This document shows positions 16,814-25,121 of a DNA stretch of 64,000 nt, one piece after another. The notes under the pieces are model-generated. The model made no database searches, was not told where the DNA came from, and saw only the letters and a program-made list of their open reading frames with translations. Positions within the stretch are counted from its first letter, which is position 1. The number at the start of each line of letters is the position of its first letter. Origin of the DNA: Actinocatenispora sera (GTDB taxonomy: Bacteria > Actinomycetota > Actinomycetes > Mycobacteriales > Micromonosporaceae); the NCBI RefSeq assembly GCF_018324685.1, contig NZ_AP023354.1, forward strand, positions 2,728,001 through 2,792,000, in the 5' to 3' direction. The translations under genes and the position numbers were made by a program.

Positions 16814-17429
16814 CGACGCCGCCGTGCTCGACTCGGGTGTCGCGCCAGATCGTGCGCACCTCGCGGGTGGCGTAGCCGGCCAGTACGTAGCCGGCGAGCG
16901 GATCGGCCCACCACCAGCCGGCGGCCGCGTTGAGGACCAGCCCGGCCAGTACCGCGATCGCCAGGATCGCGTCGACCAGGGTGACCCGGCCCTCGGTGGC
17001 CAGCACCGGGTTCCCCAGCGCCGCACCGGTACGGGCCTTGCCGGTGGCCAGTGCGAACATCACCGCGGCGGTGAGGGCGGTCCATCCGATCCCGGCCGGC
17101 GAGTGGCCCGGCCGCGCACCCTCGACCAGCACGACCGTGGACTGCACGGCCAGGTAGGCCGCCAGCGCGGTGAACGCCACGCCGATCAGCCGCAGCCCGC
17201 GCCGCTGTCGCGTCGCGCCGGCGCCGGACAGCTCCCACACCACCACGACCGAGGCGCCGACCTCGATCAGCGAGTCGAGCCCGAATCCCGCCAGCGCAAC
17301 CGATCGAGCGCGGGTCGCGGCGAAGGCCACGATCACGATACCGACGGCGTTCCAGCCGAGCGTGAGGTACTCCAGGGCGAAGCCGCGGCGCACCAGGCGT
17401 CGGTGCGACACGCCCCCCACTGGGCTCAC
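16803..17429 (-). CDS. Cation-efflux-like (CDF/TMEM163-type) transporter
   Basis: 208 residues with five to six membrane helices. G-F-G-L-D-S-L-I-E and V-D-A-I-L-A-I-A-V-L with W-A-D-P-L-A-G-Y correspond to the two metal-binding helices of cation diffusion facilitators; acidic residues are present in both. No cytoplasmic C-terminal domain exists, as in the short CDF-like branch. GTG 17429 overlaps the stop of the ChrB-type gene (GTGA), so the genes are cotranslated. Likely exports a divalent metal by proton antiport. Confidence 0.75.
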   Translation of the reverse strand: MSPVGGVSHRRLVRRGFALEYLTLGWNAVGIVIVAFAATRARSVALAGFGLDSLIEVGASVVVVWELSGAGATRQRRGLRLIGVAFTALAAYLAVQSTVVLVEGARPGHSPAGIGWTALTAAVMFALATGKARTGAALGNPVLATEGRVTLVDAILAIAVLAGLVLNAAAGWWWADPLAGYVLAGYATREVRTIWRDTRVEHGGVDVD

Positions 17430-18007
17430 CTGCCTCGGTCGGGCCGCGCGGGTCCGACCGAGGGCGGATGGTCGGCGCCGGCGGAACGTTCGGTGAACTC
17501 CTGCATCCGTTGTGCGGCCCGATCGACCGCCCGCTCCGCCGCCGCGCGCCCGCCCGCCCCGTACCGGTCACGGGCGCCGACGGTGGCGAGCCAGCGGCGC
17601 AGCTTGGCCAGGTCCGCCTCGTTCTCCTCCACCTCGGCGAAGGTGAACTTGCCCCGCGCCGATTCGGTGGCAAGCTCGGTGACCAGCGCTTCGGCGCGCT
17701 CGACGACCTCGGCGTACTCGGCGTCGCGGTCCGCGTTCGCCCGCGCCACCAGCGCCCGATGCGCCGGGATGCTCATCGCGTCGATCGGGTAGAGGTCGAA
17801 GCTGCCCCCGGCCTCGGTCACTCCGGCGGCGAGCGCGGACAGTGCGGCGTCATCGGCGGCGCCGGCCGGGAGCAGGCAGGTCGACGCGCCGACGTACACC
17901 GCGCCCAGCCGGTGCAGCCGGCGCCAGGTCGACACGCGTGCCGTCGACGGCTGCGCGGGCGCCCGGTAACCGATCAACAGCCACGCTCGGCTCTCGTCCG
18001 CACTCAC
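17426..18007 (-). CDS. ChrB N-terminal domain protein
   Basis: 193 residues from GTG 18007. The N-terminus S-R-A-W-L-L-I-G-Y-R-A-P-A-Q-P-S with W-R-R-L-H-R-L-G-A-V-Y is the ChrB-N pattern found in chromate-resistance operons, where ChrB acts as a chromate-responsive regulator. The middle is helical with many charged residues. The C-terminal ChrB domain of the long form is missing. No ribosome site precedes GTG 18007, so leaderless translation is possible. The gene heads an operon with a metal transporter and DUF1232 protein behind a double operator. Confidence 0.75.
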   Translation of the reverse strand: MSADESRAWLLIGYRAPAQPSTARVSTWRRLHRLGAVYVGASTCLLPAGAADDAALSALAAGVTEAGGSFDLYPIDAMSIPAHRALVARANADRDAEYAEVVERAEALVTELATESARGKFTFAEVEENEADLAKLRRWLATVGARDRYGAGGRAAAERAVDRAAQRMQEFTERSAGADHPPSVGPARPDRGR

Positions 18008-18017
18008 GAGGCTATGG

Positions 18018-18053
18018 TGCAACAAGTGTTGCATCAATGCAACACTTGTTGCA
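18018..18053. promoter_or_regulatory. Double palindromic operator of the ChrB-type operon
   Basis: Two 16-bp palindromes, TGCAACAAGTGTTGCA (18018-18033) and TGCAACACTTGTTGCA (18038-18053), have centres exactly 20 bp apart. Each is TGCAACA-n2-TGTTGCA, and together they form one larger perfect inverted repeat. The pair begins 11 bases upstream of GTG 18007. Two dimers could bind on the same helix face and repress the operon. Confidence 0.85.
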
Positions 18054-18065
18054 TCCCGCCGCTGG

Positions 18066-18893
18066 TCAGGGTGCGGAGACCAGCTCGGCGGTGCGATCCC
18101 ACAGGGCGCGGGCGAGCTCCGGGTCGGCGGCCTGGCGGTTGACCGGACCCGCCGGCCGGCTCTTCTCGTAGTACCCGCCGGACTGCCAGGTCTCGCCCGG
18201 CGTGCCGCCGGCGAGGAAGCTCAGCCGGGCACCGCCCTGCTCCGCGCTGACCAGGAACAGCTTCATCACCGGCAACCGGTAGGAGAAGCGCACCAGCGCG
18301 GAGCCGGTGGAACCGAAGTTGCTCGACACCGCACCGGGATGGAACGCGGCCGCGAACAGCCCCTGCTCGTGGTAGCGGCGATGCAGTTCGTTGGTGAACA
18401 GGATGTTGGCCAGCTTGGTGTCGCTGTAGGCGCCGGTCGCGCTGCGCTTGCGCAGGGTGCCGAGCTCGTCGACGTCGATCCGGCCGCCCTTGGCCATCGC
18501 GCTGGACGTCTGGATCACCGCGGCGTTCGAGGCGATCAGCCGCTCCAGCAGCAGGCTGGTGAGCAGGAACGGCGAGAGGTGGTTGATCTGCAGGGTCTGG
18601 TCGAAGCCGTCGGCGGTGGTCTGCTGGCTGAAAATGCCGCCGGCGTTGTTGGCCAGCACGTCGATCCGCGGGTACGCGTCGAGCAACTCCCGCGCGAGCG
18701 CCCGCACCTGGTCGAACTGCACGAAGTCCGCCAGGTGGTACGGGCGGCCCAACTCCTCGGCGAGTCGCTTGGTCTTGTCCGGTGAGCGGCCGACGAGCAC
18801 CACGTCGTCGCCGCGTTCGGTGAGTTGTCGGGCCGCGGCGGCGCCGATCCCGTCGCTGGCCCCGGTGATGACGATGGTCCGCTGCTCGGCCAT
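18066..18893 (-). CDS. Short-chain dehydrogenase/reductase
   Basis: 275 residues. T-G-A-S-D-G-I-G (10-17) binds the dinucleotide, N-N-A-G at 82-85 is structural, and Ser130/131, Tyr156 and Lys160 make the catalytic triad (T-G-A-Y-S-D-T-K). The sequence resembles the retinol-dehydrogenase/WWOX-like branch. Substrate unknown. GAGGG precedes ATG. Its stop lies just before the ChrB double operator, so read-through into that operon is possible but not required. Confidence 0.9.
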   Translation of the reverse strand: MAEQRTIVITGASDGIGAAAARQLTERGDDVVLVGRSPDKTKRLAEELGRPYHLADFVQFDQVRALARELLDAYPRIDVLANNAGGIFSQQTTADGFDQTLQINHLSPFLLTSLLLERLIASNAAVIQTSSAMAKGGRIDVDELGTLRKRSATGAYSDTKLANILFTNELHRRYHEQGLFAAAFHPGAVSSNFGSTGSALVRFSYRLPVMKLFLVSAEQGGARLSFLAGGTPGETWQSGGYYEKSRPAGPVNRQAADPELARALWDRTAELVSAP

Positions 18894-19045
18894 GAGCCCT
18901 CTTCCTCACTACCAGAAGGTCGAACGTGAGAGGAACGTGGCGGCGGATCCGGTCCGCTGCGTCTGGTGTCCATAATGGACCCGCGCGCAAGCCCGTATCG
19001 GCGAACCGTGCTACTTCGGACTTCTCGCCTGGCCGGGCGGAGCCG

Positions 19046-19153
19046 TTCGGTCGAGCCGGCTGGTTCGGTGGAGCCGGCTGGTTCGGTGGAGCCGGCTGGT
19101 TCGGTGGAGCCGGCAGGTTCGGTGGAGCCGGCAGGTTCGGTGGAGCGGGCCGG
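19046..19153. repeat. 18-bp tandem repeat, six units
   Basis: Units start at 19046, 19064, 19082, 19100, 19118 and 19136; the consensus is TTCGGTGGAGCCGGCTGG, with point changes and a diverged last copy. The array lies between the 3' end of the DUF4190 gene and the 5' side of the SDR gene. The period is a multiple of three, so plus-strand frames stay open and read as hexapeptide repeats, but no credible gene spans it. Confidence 0.85.
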
Positions 19154-19185
19154 GCGAGGAGTTGCCTCCCCGCCCGGCGATGGGC

Positions 19186-19605
19186 TCAGGTCTGGTTCTG
19201 CAGCTGCTTCGCCAGGTTCATGCTGACGCCGGACACCAGCAGGATGATCTGGACGACGAAGTACACCGCACCGATGATGCCGAGGATCAGGCCGACGGTG
19301 CCCAGGGTCTTGTTGGTCGCCTGCCCGTTGTCGGCCTTCTTGCGGCCCAGCACGCCGAGAATGATGGCGGGCACGCCGCCCCAGATGCCGGCGTAGAAGC
19401 AGCAGAGGACGATCGACACGATGCCGGCGACCAGCGAGATGATGTTCAACGCGTTGCCGCTGGTGTCGGCCGGCTGGCCGCCCATGCCGGGCGGTGGCGG
19501 CGGCATGCCGGGGCCACCGGGGCCCTGCCCGTACGGGGGTTGCGACATTCCTCCGTCGTAGGGGTCGCCCGGGCCACCCGGCCCGGTCGGCGGGATCGTA
19601 GTCAC
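19186..19605 (-). CDS. DUF4190 membrane protein with Pro/Gly-rich N-terminus
   Basis: 139 residues. Residues 1-50 are Pro/Gly-rich and disordered (P-Y-G-Q-G-P-G-G-P-G-M-P-P-P-P-P). Two membrane helices follow, the first with C-C-F-Y-A-G-I-W-G-G-V-P-A-I-I-L-G, matching DUF4190 proteins that are widespread in actinomycetes. The G-R-K-K-A-D-N-G loop lies between helices. Function unknown. GTG start; GGAGGAG lies 11 bases upstream. Confidence 0.8.
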   Translation of the reverse strand: MTTIPPTGPGGPGDPYDGGMSQPPYGQGPGGPGMPPPPPGMGGQPADTSGNALNIISLVAGIVSIVLCCFYAGIWGGVPAIILGVLGRKKADNGQATNKTLGTVGLILGIIGAVYFVVQIILLVSGVSMNLAKQLQNQT

Positions 19606-19863
19606 GCTCGCGTTTCTCCTCCGTCAGCCACGGCGTCCTGGTCGACGCCGTGTGTTGGCCTGCGGGTCAGCCATACCCACACGGTCGGGAAAGACTACAT
19701 CCGCAGGGCGTTGTCCCTCATCATCGACGGTGCTCGCAAACCCCGTGGTCCGCGCCCGGCGACGAGGTGGGCCGCGGTCGGTTGTCGAGTGGTGACCGGT
19801 GCGTGGCGCAGCGCAGCGACAGGAGGGGTCGACCGCGCGTACCGGATGTGTGAGGATCCGGTC

Positions 19864-22800
19864 ATGACAACGTTGCCAGTGCAGACCGGCCTGAGCCGCC
19901 GCGGGCTCCTGCGGGCGGCCGGCACGGCCGGTGCGCTCGCCGTCGCATTGCCTTACGTTGCACCGGATCGCGCCGCGGCCACGACCGCCAGCGCGCGGCA
20001 ACGGCTCGCCGCCGACGAGGTCGCGCGCACCTACCATCGGGTACTGCTCCGGCACACTCGGTGGGCCGAGACGCAGTGGGACGGGAGCGCCGGGCACTAC
20101 CTGGCGAAGGACTTCTCGTTCGCGGTCGTGCTCGGCAATGCGGTGTTGCTGACTCGTGATGGTTACGACGCGGACCTCGCCGGCGTCGACTCCGAGACCT
20201 TGCGGCAACACACGGTTGCGACGCTGTCGCACTTCGCTGCGTCGAACCGGCTCCTCGGCGGTACCGAGTGGGGCAGGACGCTGTTCTTCGACACCACCTT
20301 CCAGCTCTACTTCCAGCTGGCCGGGCGGCTGCTGTGGGACGAGCTCGACGCGCAGACCCGGGCCAACCTCGACCTCATCGCCCGGCGGCAGGCCGACTAC
20401 ACCGTCTCGCTGGGCAGCGGCGACGACCCGCTGTCCGGATCGTGGACACCGCACGGGTTGTCCGGCGGCTGGGTCGGCGACACCAAGCTGGAGGAGATGG
20501 GCGTCTACGCGCAGTCGATCGCGCCCGCGCTGGCCTGGGCGCCGGACGCGGCAGGCGCGGCGGACTGGCGCGACTGGTACGCGCGGTGGAGCCGCAACGA
20601 GACCGGCCACCCGGCGGCCGACCACGCCAACCCCACGGTGGTCGACGGTGCGCGGGTGTCGAGCAACACCGCGCACAACCTGTACGACACGTTCCTGGTG
20701 GAGAACCACGGCTCGTTCGGGCCGCACTACCAGTGCGAGCTGTGGCGCACCTCCGGCCGCAACGGCATCCACTTCATCGCCGCCGGCCAACCGATGCCGG
20801 CCGTACTGGCCGAGCAGCCGAACGGGGACCGGTTGTGGCGCAGCATTCTCGCGGTGATGAGCGACGCGGGTGAGCCGCTGATGCCGATGGTCGCCGACCG
20901 GGAACACCTGTACGGCCGGGACGTCATCCCGATCGCGTTCCTGGCGCAGGTGCTGGGCGACCGGCGGGCGGCGTGGGCCGAGCAGGCGCTCGCCGCCCGG
21001 CTCGACGCCTACCAGGACTATCCGCCGCAGTACCGGATCACGAAGTTCTCCGGTGAACCGAAGTACGAGCCGGAGGCGCGCGCCGAGGTGGCGATCAGCT
21101 ACCTGCTGCACGAGTGGCGGGCTCGGGAGGGCGCACCGGTGGCGCCGTTGTCGGCGGCCGAGGTGTTCGCCGACGCGTCCGGCGTCATCGACTTCGGTAC
21201 CGGGCCGGGCCTGGTGGCACACCAGTCGCCGGCGGCGTGGGCGGGCGCGGTCAGCAAGCCCGGCTTCGCCAAGTTCGCCTGGCAGCCGGGCCACGACGAC
21301 TGGCTGTTCGTCCTCAGCGGTACGACCCCGATGTTCCTGCCTGCCACCGGCGCCACGGTGCGCAACCGCACCGTCGCCACCTACCTCCGGGCCCGGAACG
21401 GGTTCGACGCCAGCGCGGTGGTGCTCGGCTTCGACGCCGGCCGGGCCGGGTTCGCCTCGCTGCCCGGCGGTTCGGTGGTGTACGCGTCCAGCGGTGTCGC
21501 CGCTGGCGAGGGGCACCTGGAGGTCCACAACCTCACCATGCCGGGCGTGCCCGGTCTCGACGGTGACCGTACCTACACCGCCGCCGAGGGCGGTGTGACC
21601 GTGCCGGCGAACGACGACTCGTCCGGTGCGGCCCGGGTCGACACCGTCACGTTCGACCGGACGAGTGCGCGCTGGGTACGGATGCTCGGTGTCACCCCGG
21701 ATCCCCGCTACGGCTACTCCATCATCGAGCTCGCCGTGCGGGACGGCGCCGGCGCGAACCTGGCGCAGGGCAAGGCGACGAGCGCGTCGTCGGCGGACAC
21801 CGGGCACGCCGCCGGGTACGCCACCGATGGCGACGACACGACCCGCTGGGCGGTGTCCCGGGCCGACCGGCCGCGGGCCGACAGCTGGCTCGCGGTCGAC
21901 CTGGGCGGGGTGGCCGAATTCGACCGGGTGAGGATCGACTGGGAGGCAGCGGCCGGCCGCGCCTACCGCATCCAGGCGTCCGCCGACGGCGAGAGCTGGA
22001 CCGACGTGGCGAGCTACCCGCACCCCGACCTGTCCAGCAGCGGCGGCTGGCTGAACGTCGACGGCCGCGCCGGGCTCGTCGTCCGCGGCACCGACCACCC
22101 GATCACTGTGCAGGGCAACGTGATCACGCTCGCCGACGGCCCGGCCGCGCCGCTGCTGGTGGAGGGCCGTCCCGGGCTGGACGACGCCGCCACCCGGAAG
22201 GCGGCCGCCGACCCGGCGCCGTCCACCGACACCGACGGGCTGGCGTCGAGCCTCGCCGAGGGGTACCTCAGCGTGTTCAACCTGACCGGTGCCCGCCTGG
22301 CCGGGACCGTGACGATTCCGGCGCGGGACACCGCGGTACCGGTGTTCGCCGGGACGCAGACCACGACCGCGGCCGGCACCGCGTACCAGGTCGAGCTCGC
22401 GGCCGGCAGCGCCGCGGTACTCGCGCCGTGGTTCACCGTCGAGCCGCTCGGCGGGCGCCGGCTGCCGGCGGGGCTGGTCGTCGAGGTGGCCGACGCGCAC
22501 CGGCTGCGGCTGCACGGGCCGTCGGGTCCGGTACGGGTGCGCAGCCGCAGCGGTGCCGACCGGGTCGTCGTGGTCGGCGCGCACCGCACCGACGTGGTGT
22601 TCGGCTCGGTCCCGGCGTACCCGATCGCCGATCTGGCGTTGGGCCGCGTGACGTTCCCGACCAGCCCGCTGCCGGACGGCATGACCGATCCGGCCGCCGC
22701 CGTGGACGGCAGCGACGCGACGGCGTGGACGCCCGGCCGTGCCGGTCGGATGGTGGTCGACCTGGGCGGCGCCGAGTCGCTGGGCGCGATCGAGCTGCAC

Positions 22801-22995
22801 TGGATGCCCGGTCGTCCGCCGGCCGCCACCGTGTCGACCAGCACCGACGGCCTGTCGTACGAGCAGGTTGCCCGGCTGCGCGCCGGCCAGCGCCGGGCCG
22901 AGCTGTCCGGTACGGCCCGCTACGTGGCCGTCTCGGTGCCGGGCTGGCGGCACGGCGACGCGCACCTCCGCCAGCTCGTGCTCCGGCCGCACTGA
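19864..22995 (+). CDS. Tat-secreted discoidin-domain protein, probable polysaccharide-active enzyme
   Basis: 1043 residues. The N-terminus L-S-R-R-G-L-L-R-A-A-G-T-A-G-A-L has a twin-arginine motif and hydrophobic core, so the protein is exported folded. Residues about 40-400 are helical with repeated W/Y/D-rich helices, in the style of alpha/alpha-toroid lyases or hydrolases. Asn, His and Tyr-rich stretches such as N-T-A-H-N-L-Y-D and E-N-H-G-S-F-G-P-H-Y could form an active site. At about 595-730 and again near the end are F5/8-type-C (CBM32-like) modules, with N-L-A-Q-G-K-A-T-S-A-S-S and D-G-D-D-T-T-R-W-A. The exact enzyme family is not recognised with certainty. Confidence 0.75.
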   Translation: MTTLPVQTGLSRRGLLRAAGTAGALAVALPYVAPDRAAATTASARQRLAADEVARTYHRVLLRHTRWAETQWDGSAGHYLAKDFSFAVVLGNAVLLTRDGYDADLAGVDSETLRQHTVATLSHFAASNRLLGGTEWGRTLFFDTTFQLYFQLAGRLLWDELDAQTRANLDLIARRQADYTVSLGSGDDPLSGSWTPHGLSGGWVGDTKLEEMGVYAQSIAPALAWAPDAAGAADWRDWYARWSRNETGHPAADHANPTVVDGARVSSNTAHNLYDTFLVENHGSFGPHYQCELWRTSGRNGIHFIAAGQPMPAVLAEQPNGDRLWRSILAVMSDAGEPLMPMVADREHLYGRDVIPIAFLAQVLGDRRAAWAEQALAARLDAYQDYPPQYRITKFSGEPKYEPEARAEVAISYLLHEWRAREGAPVAPLSAAEVFADASGVIDFGTGPGLVAHQSPAAWAGAVSKPGFAKFAWQPGHDDWLFVLSGTTPMFLPATGATVRNRTVATYLRARNGFDASAVVLGFDAGRAGFASLPGGSVVYASSGVAAGEGHLEVHNLTMPGVPGLDGDRTYTAAEGGVTVPANDDSSGAARVDTVTFDRTSARWVRMLGVTPDPRYGYSIIELAVRDGAGANLAQGKATSASSADTGHAAGYATDGDDTTRWAVSRADRPRADSWLAVDLGGVAEFDRVRIDWEAAAGRAYRIQASADGESWTDVASYPHPDLSSSGGWLNVDGRAGLVVRGTDHPITVQGNVITLADGPAAPLLVEGRPGLDDAATRKAAADPAPSTDTDGLASSLAEGYLSVFNLTGARLAGTVTIPARDTAVPVFAGTQTTTAAGTAYQVELAAGSAAVLAPWFTVEPLGGRRLPAGLVVEVADAHRLRLHGPSGPVRVRSRSGADRVVVVGAHRTDVVFGSVPAYPIADLALGRVTFPTSPLPDGMTDPAAAVDGSDATAWTPGRAGRMVVDLGGAESLGAIELHWMPGRPPAATVSTSTDGLSYEQVARLRAGQRRAELSGTARYVAVSVPGWRHGDAHLRQLVLRPH

Positions 22996-23013
22996 CCGTC
23001 CACCGGAGGTGCG

Positions 23014-23598
23014 TCACTTCCGCAAGGTGGCGCGGCGGTGCAGGCGGATCGCCGAGACGAGGAAGAAGATCCCGCCCAGGGTGGCGTACCCGGCGATGTT
23101 GGTCAGCGACGAGGCCTTCCCGCCGGCCTGCAGGACGAAGCTTGCGCCGGCGACGACGGAGATCGCGCCGCTGAGGATCATCGCCCACTGGCCACCGAGC
23201 CGACGGCGCAGGATCGCGACGACCAGTTGCACGATGCCCGCGGTGATCGCCCAGGCGCCCCACACCGTCAGCACGCTCGGTATGCCCGAGGTGGCCGCGG
23301 CGGCCAGGCCGAGGAAGGTGAGGAAGCTCAGCGCCATGTTGAGATACAGCGGGGTGCGCGGCCGGCTGGTACCGGAGGTGCGGAAGTCGATCACCGCGGC
23401 GGCGGCGTCGAACAGTGGGTAGATCACCAGCAGGCCGATGCTGGCCGGGTTGAGCGTGGAGGCGACGAGCACGACCAGCCCGGCCCAGACGATCGCGAAC
23501 CCGAACCGCACATAGTAGAGGTTTCGCAACCCTGTGCTACCGCTGGCGACGTCGATCTGTGCGCCGGTGTCGATGGACGTGTCGATCGATGTGGGCAT
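23014..23598 (-). CDS. DUF308 (HdeD-like) membrane protein
   Basis: 194 residues with six hydrophobic helices and short loops; hydrophilic Thr/Ser/Asp-rich N-terminus. The pattern L-V-I-Y-P-L-F-D-A-A-A-A-V-I-D and W-A-I-T-A-G-I-V-Q-L-V-V-A resembles DUF308/HdeD acid-resistance proteins. It is divergent from a TetR gene across two matching operator sites, so it is the probable target of that regulator. Confidence 0.75.
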   Translation of the reverse strand: MPTSIDTSIDTGAQIDVASGSTGLRNLYYVRFGFAIVWAGLVVLVASTLNPASIGLLVIYPLFDAAAAVIDFRTSGTSRPRTPLYLNMALSFLTFLGLAAAATSGIPSVLTVWGAWAITAGIVQLVVAILRRRLGGQWAMILSGAISVVAGASFVLQAGGKASSLTNIAGYATLGGIFFLVSAIRLHRRATLRK

Positions 23599-23633
23599 GG
23601 TTCCCCCTCGGTGGGTGATTCGCTCTGCAAGAC

Positions 23634-23647
23634 AGAACGATCGGTCT
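23634..23647. promoter_or_regulatory. TetR-type operator, copy 1
   Basis: AGAACGATCGGTCT is a 14-bp imperfect palindrome (6 of 7 per arm) beside the start of the DUF308-like gene. A second version is at 23680-23693. Confidence 0.6.
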
Positions 23648-23679
23648 CCCTAGCGTGCAGCTACTCGGCGACGATGTCA

Positions 23680-23693
23680 AGACCGACCGTTCT
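23680..23693. promoter_or_regulatory. TetR-type operator, copy 2
   Basis: AGACCGACCGTTCT resembles the reverse complement of copy 1, centres 46 bp apart, and lies 43 bases upstream of the TetR start. The pair suggests joint control of the divergent genes. Confidence 0.6.
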
Positions 23694-23735
23694 ATCTGCT
23701 AGGCTCGACCCGGCGCTTCGGGAAGGGGCAGGCAC

Positions 23736-24314
23736 ATGTCGCAGGCACGGGACCGGCTGCTGCGAACGGCGACCGAGCTGTTCTACGCCGAGGGCATCCA
23801 CGCCGTCGGCGTCGACCGCGTCATCGCCGTCGCGCAGGTCACCCGCGCCACGCTGTACCGGCACTTTGCGAGCAAGGACGACCTCGTCGTCGCGTACCTG
23901 ACCGCCGCCGACGAGGCGATCCGCGCGCGCACCGCCGCCGCTCGGGCGAAGGACGCCCCGCCGGAGGACATCGTGCGCGAGATCGGGCAGCACATCGCCG
24001 ACGACATCCAGGGCCAGGGCTTCCGCGGCTGCGCGTTTCTCAACGCGGCCGCCGAGTACCCCGATCCGGCCCATCCGGTGCACCAGGCGGTCCTGAAGCA
24101 CCGGCAGTGGTTCCTGGACACGGTCACCGAGCTGCTCGCCGCCACCGGCGAGACCGACCCGGACGCCGCCGCCCGGCACTTCGTGATGCTGCGCGACGGA
24201 GCCATGGCCGCCGGCTGCCTCACCGACCCGAAACCGATCGGCGAGACGTTCCTGCTCGGCGTCGAAGGGCTGCTTCACTCCCGCAACGGCCGGCGTCCGC
24301 CGGCGAAGCGCTAG
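23736..24314 (+). CDS. TetR-family transcriptional regulator
   Basis: 192 residues. HTH region: G-V-D-R-V-I-A-V-A-Q-V-T-R-A-T-L-Y-R-H-F-A-S-K-D-D-L. The ligand domain contains F-R-G-C-A-F-L-N-A-A-A-E-Y-P-D-P, a signature of a common TetR subgroup with a conserved cysteine that often controls divergent membrane or oxidoreductase genes. GGGAAGGGGCAGG precedes ATG 23736. Confidence 0.9.
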   Translation: MSQARDRLLRTATELFYAEGIHAVGVDRVIAVAQVTRATLYRHFASKDDLVVAYLTAADEAIRARTAAARAKDAPPEDIVREIGQHIADDIQGQGFRGCAFLNAAAEYPDPAHPVHQAVLKHRQWFLDTVTELLAATGETDPDAAARHFVMLRDGAMAAGCLTDPKPIGETFLLGVEGLLHSRNGRRPPAKR

Positions 24315-24337
24315 AACGTCGTCGACGGAGGTGTGGG

Positions 24338-24646
24338 ATGGCGCGGGCTGCGTTCGTGCTGACGATCCGGCCGGACAAGGTCGAGCAGTACCTGGCGGCG
24401 CACCGGGAGGTGTGGCCGGAGATGCGGGCCGCGCTGCGCGAAGCGGGGTTCCGCAACTACTCGATCCACCTGTCCGGACGGCAGGCGTTCGGCTACTTCG
24501 AGGCCGACGACCCGGCGGCGGCGTTGGCGGCGATGGCCGAGACCGAGGTCAACGCCCGCTGGCAGGACCGGATGGCCGAGCTTCTGGAGCAGCGGGTCGA
24601 CGACGACGGCCCCGGCCTGCTCCCCGAGATCTTCCGCCTCGACTGA
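24338..24646 (+). CDS. L-rhamnose mutarotase-like protein (RhaM/DUF718)
   Basis: 102 residues, the family length. His22 in Y-L-A-A-H-R-E-V-W-P-E-M aligns with the catalytic histidine of RhaM, and N-Y-S-I-H-L and W-Q-D-R-M are also conserved. The enzyme interconverts alpha and beta anomers of L-rhamnose. No rhamnose isomerase, kinase or transporter is adjacent. GGAGG lies six bases before the ATG; the gene follows the TetR gene by 23 bases and may share its transcript. Confidence 0.85.
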   Translation: MARAAFVLTIRPDKVEQYLAAHREVWPEMRAALREAGFRNYSIHLSGRQAFGYFEADDPAAALAAMAETEVNARWQDRMAELLEQRVDDDGPGLLPEIFRLD

Positions 24647-24703
24647 CCCGCGCGAGCCAACTGATTCGCGGATGGCAGGGACGCTGGACCATACTGGGCG
24701 GCC

Positions 24704-25033
24704 ATGGACCTGGACGACTACCAGCGGGGCGCCCTGCATACCGCGGCTCCCCGTGACAAGAAGAACGAGCTGCTGCACCTGGTGCTCGGGTTGGTCGGGG
24801 AGTCGGGGGAGGTCGCGGAGAAGTTCAAGAAGTGGGTCCGCGACGCCGACAGCGACGAGTCGCGAATCGACCGGGCCGACATCGCCAAGGAACTCGGCGA
24901 CGTGCTCTGGTACGTGGCGGTGCTCGCCGACTACCTCGACCTGTCGCTGGACGACATCGCCGCGGGCAACCTGGCGAAGCTCGCCAGCCGGCAACGCCGC
25001 GGTGTCCTCGGCGGTACCGGCGACAACCGCTGA
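24704..25033 (+). CDS. MazG-like nucleotide pyrophosphohydrolase
   Basis: 109 residues. G-L-V-G-E-S-G-E-V-A-E-K-F-K-K-W and K-E-L-G-D-V-L-W-Y-V-A give the E-x-x-E...E-x-x-D magnesium-binding set (Glu33, Glu36, Glu63, Asp66) of the all-alpha NTP pyrophosphatase fold. It probably hydrolyses non-canonical or excess NTPs to NMP and pyrophosphate. Single-domain form, shorter than E. coli MazG. Confidence 0.85.
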   Translation: MDLDDYQRGALHTAAPRDKKNELLHLVLGLVGESGEVAEKFKKWVRDADSDESRIDRADIAKELGDVLWYVAVLADYLDLSLDDIAAGNLAKLASRQRRGVLGGTGDNR

Positions 25034-25121
25034 CCCCGAGGCAGGAACACGGCAGCACCCGGCCGGCGCCACGACAGCAGTTGCGCCGCGATCCGGCAGT
25101 ACGACAGGAGAAAGGGCGGAC

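Noticed and set aside
19046-19153. Possible CRISPR array
   Set aside because: The units are directly adjacent with no unique spacers, and no cas genes are present.
19624-22992. Very long open frame antisense to the Tat-secreted protein gene
   Set aside because: It is a high-GC shadow frame; its translation is Arg/Gly/Val/His-rich without domains, while the opposite strand has a signal peptide and discoidin modules.
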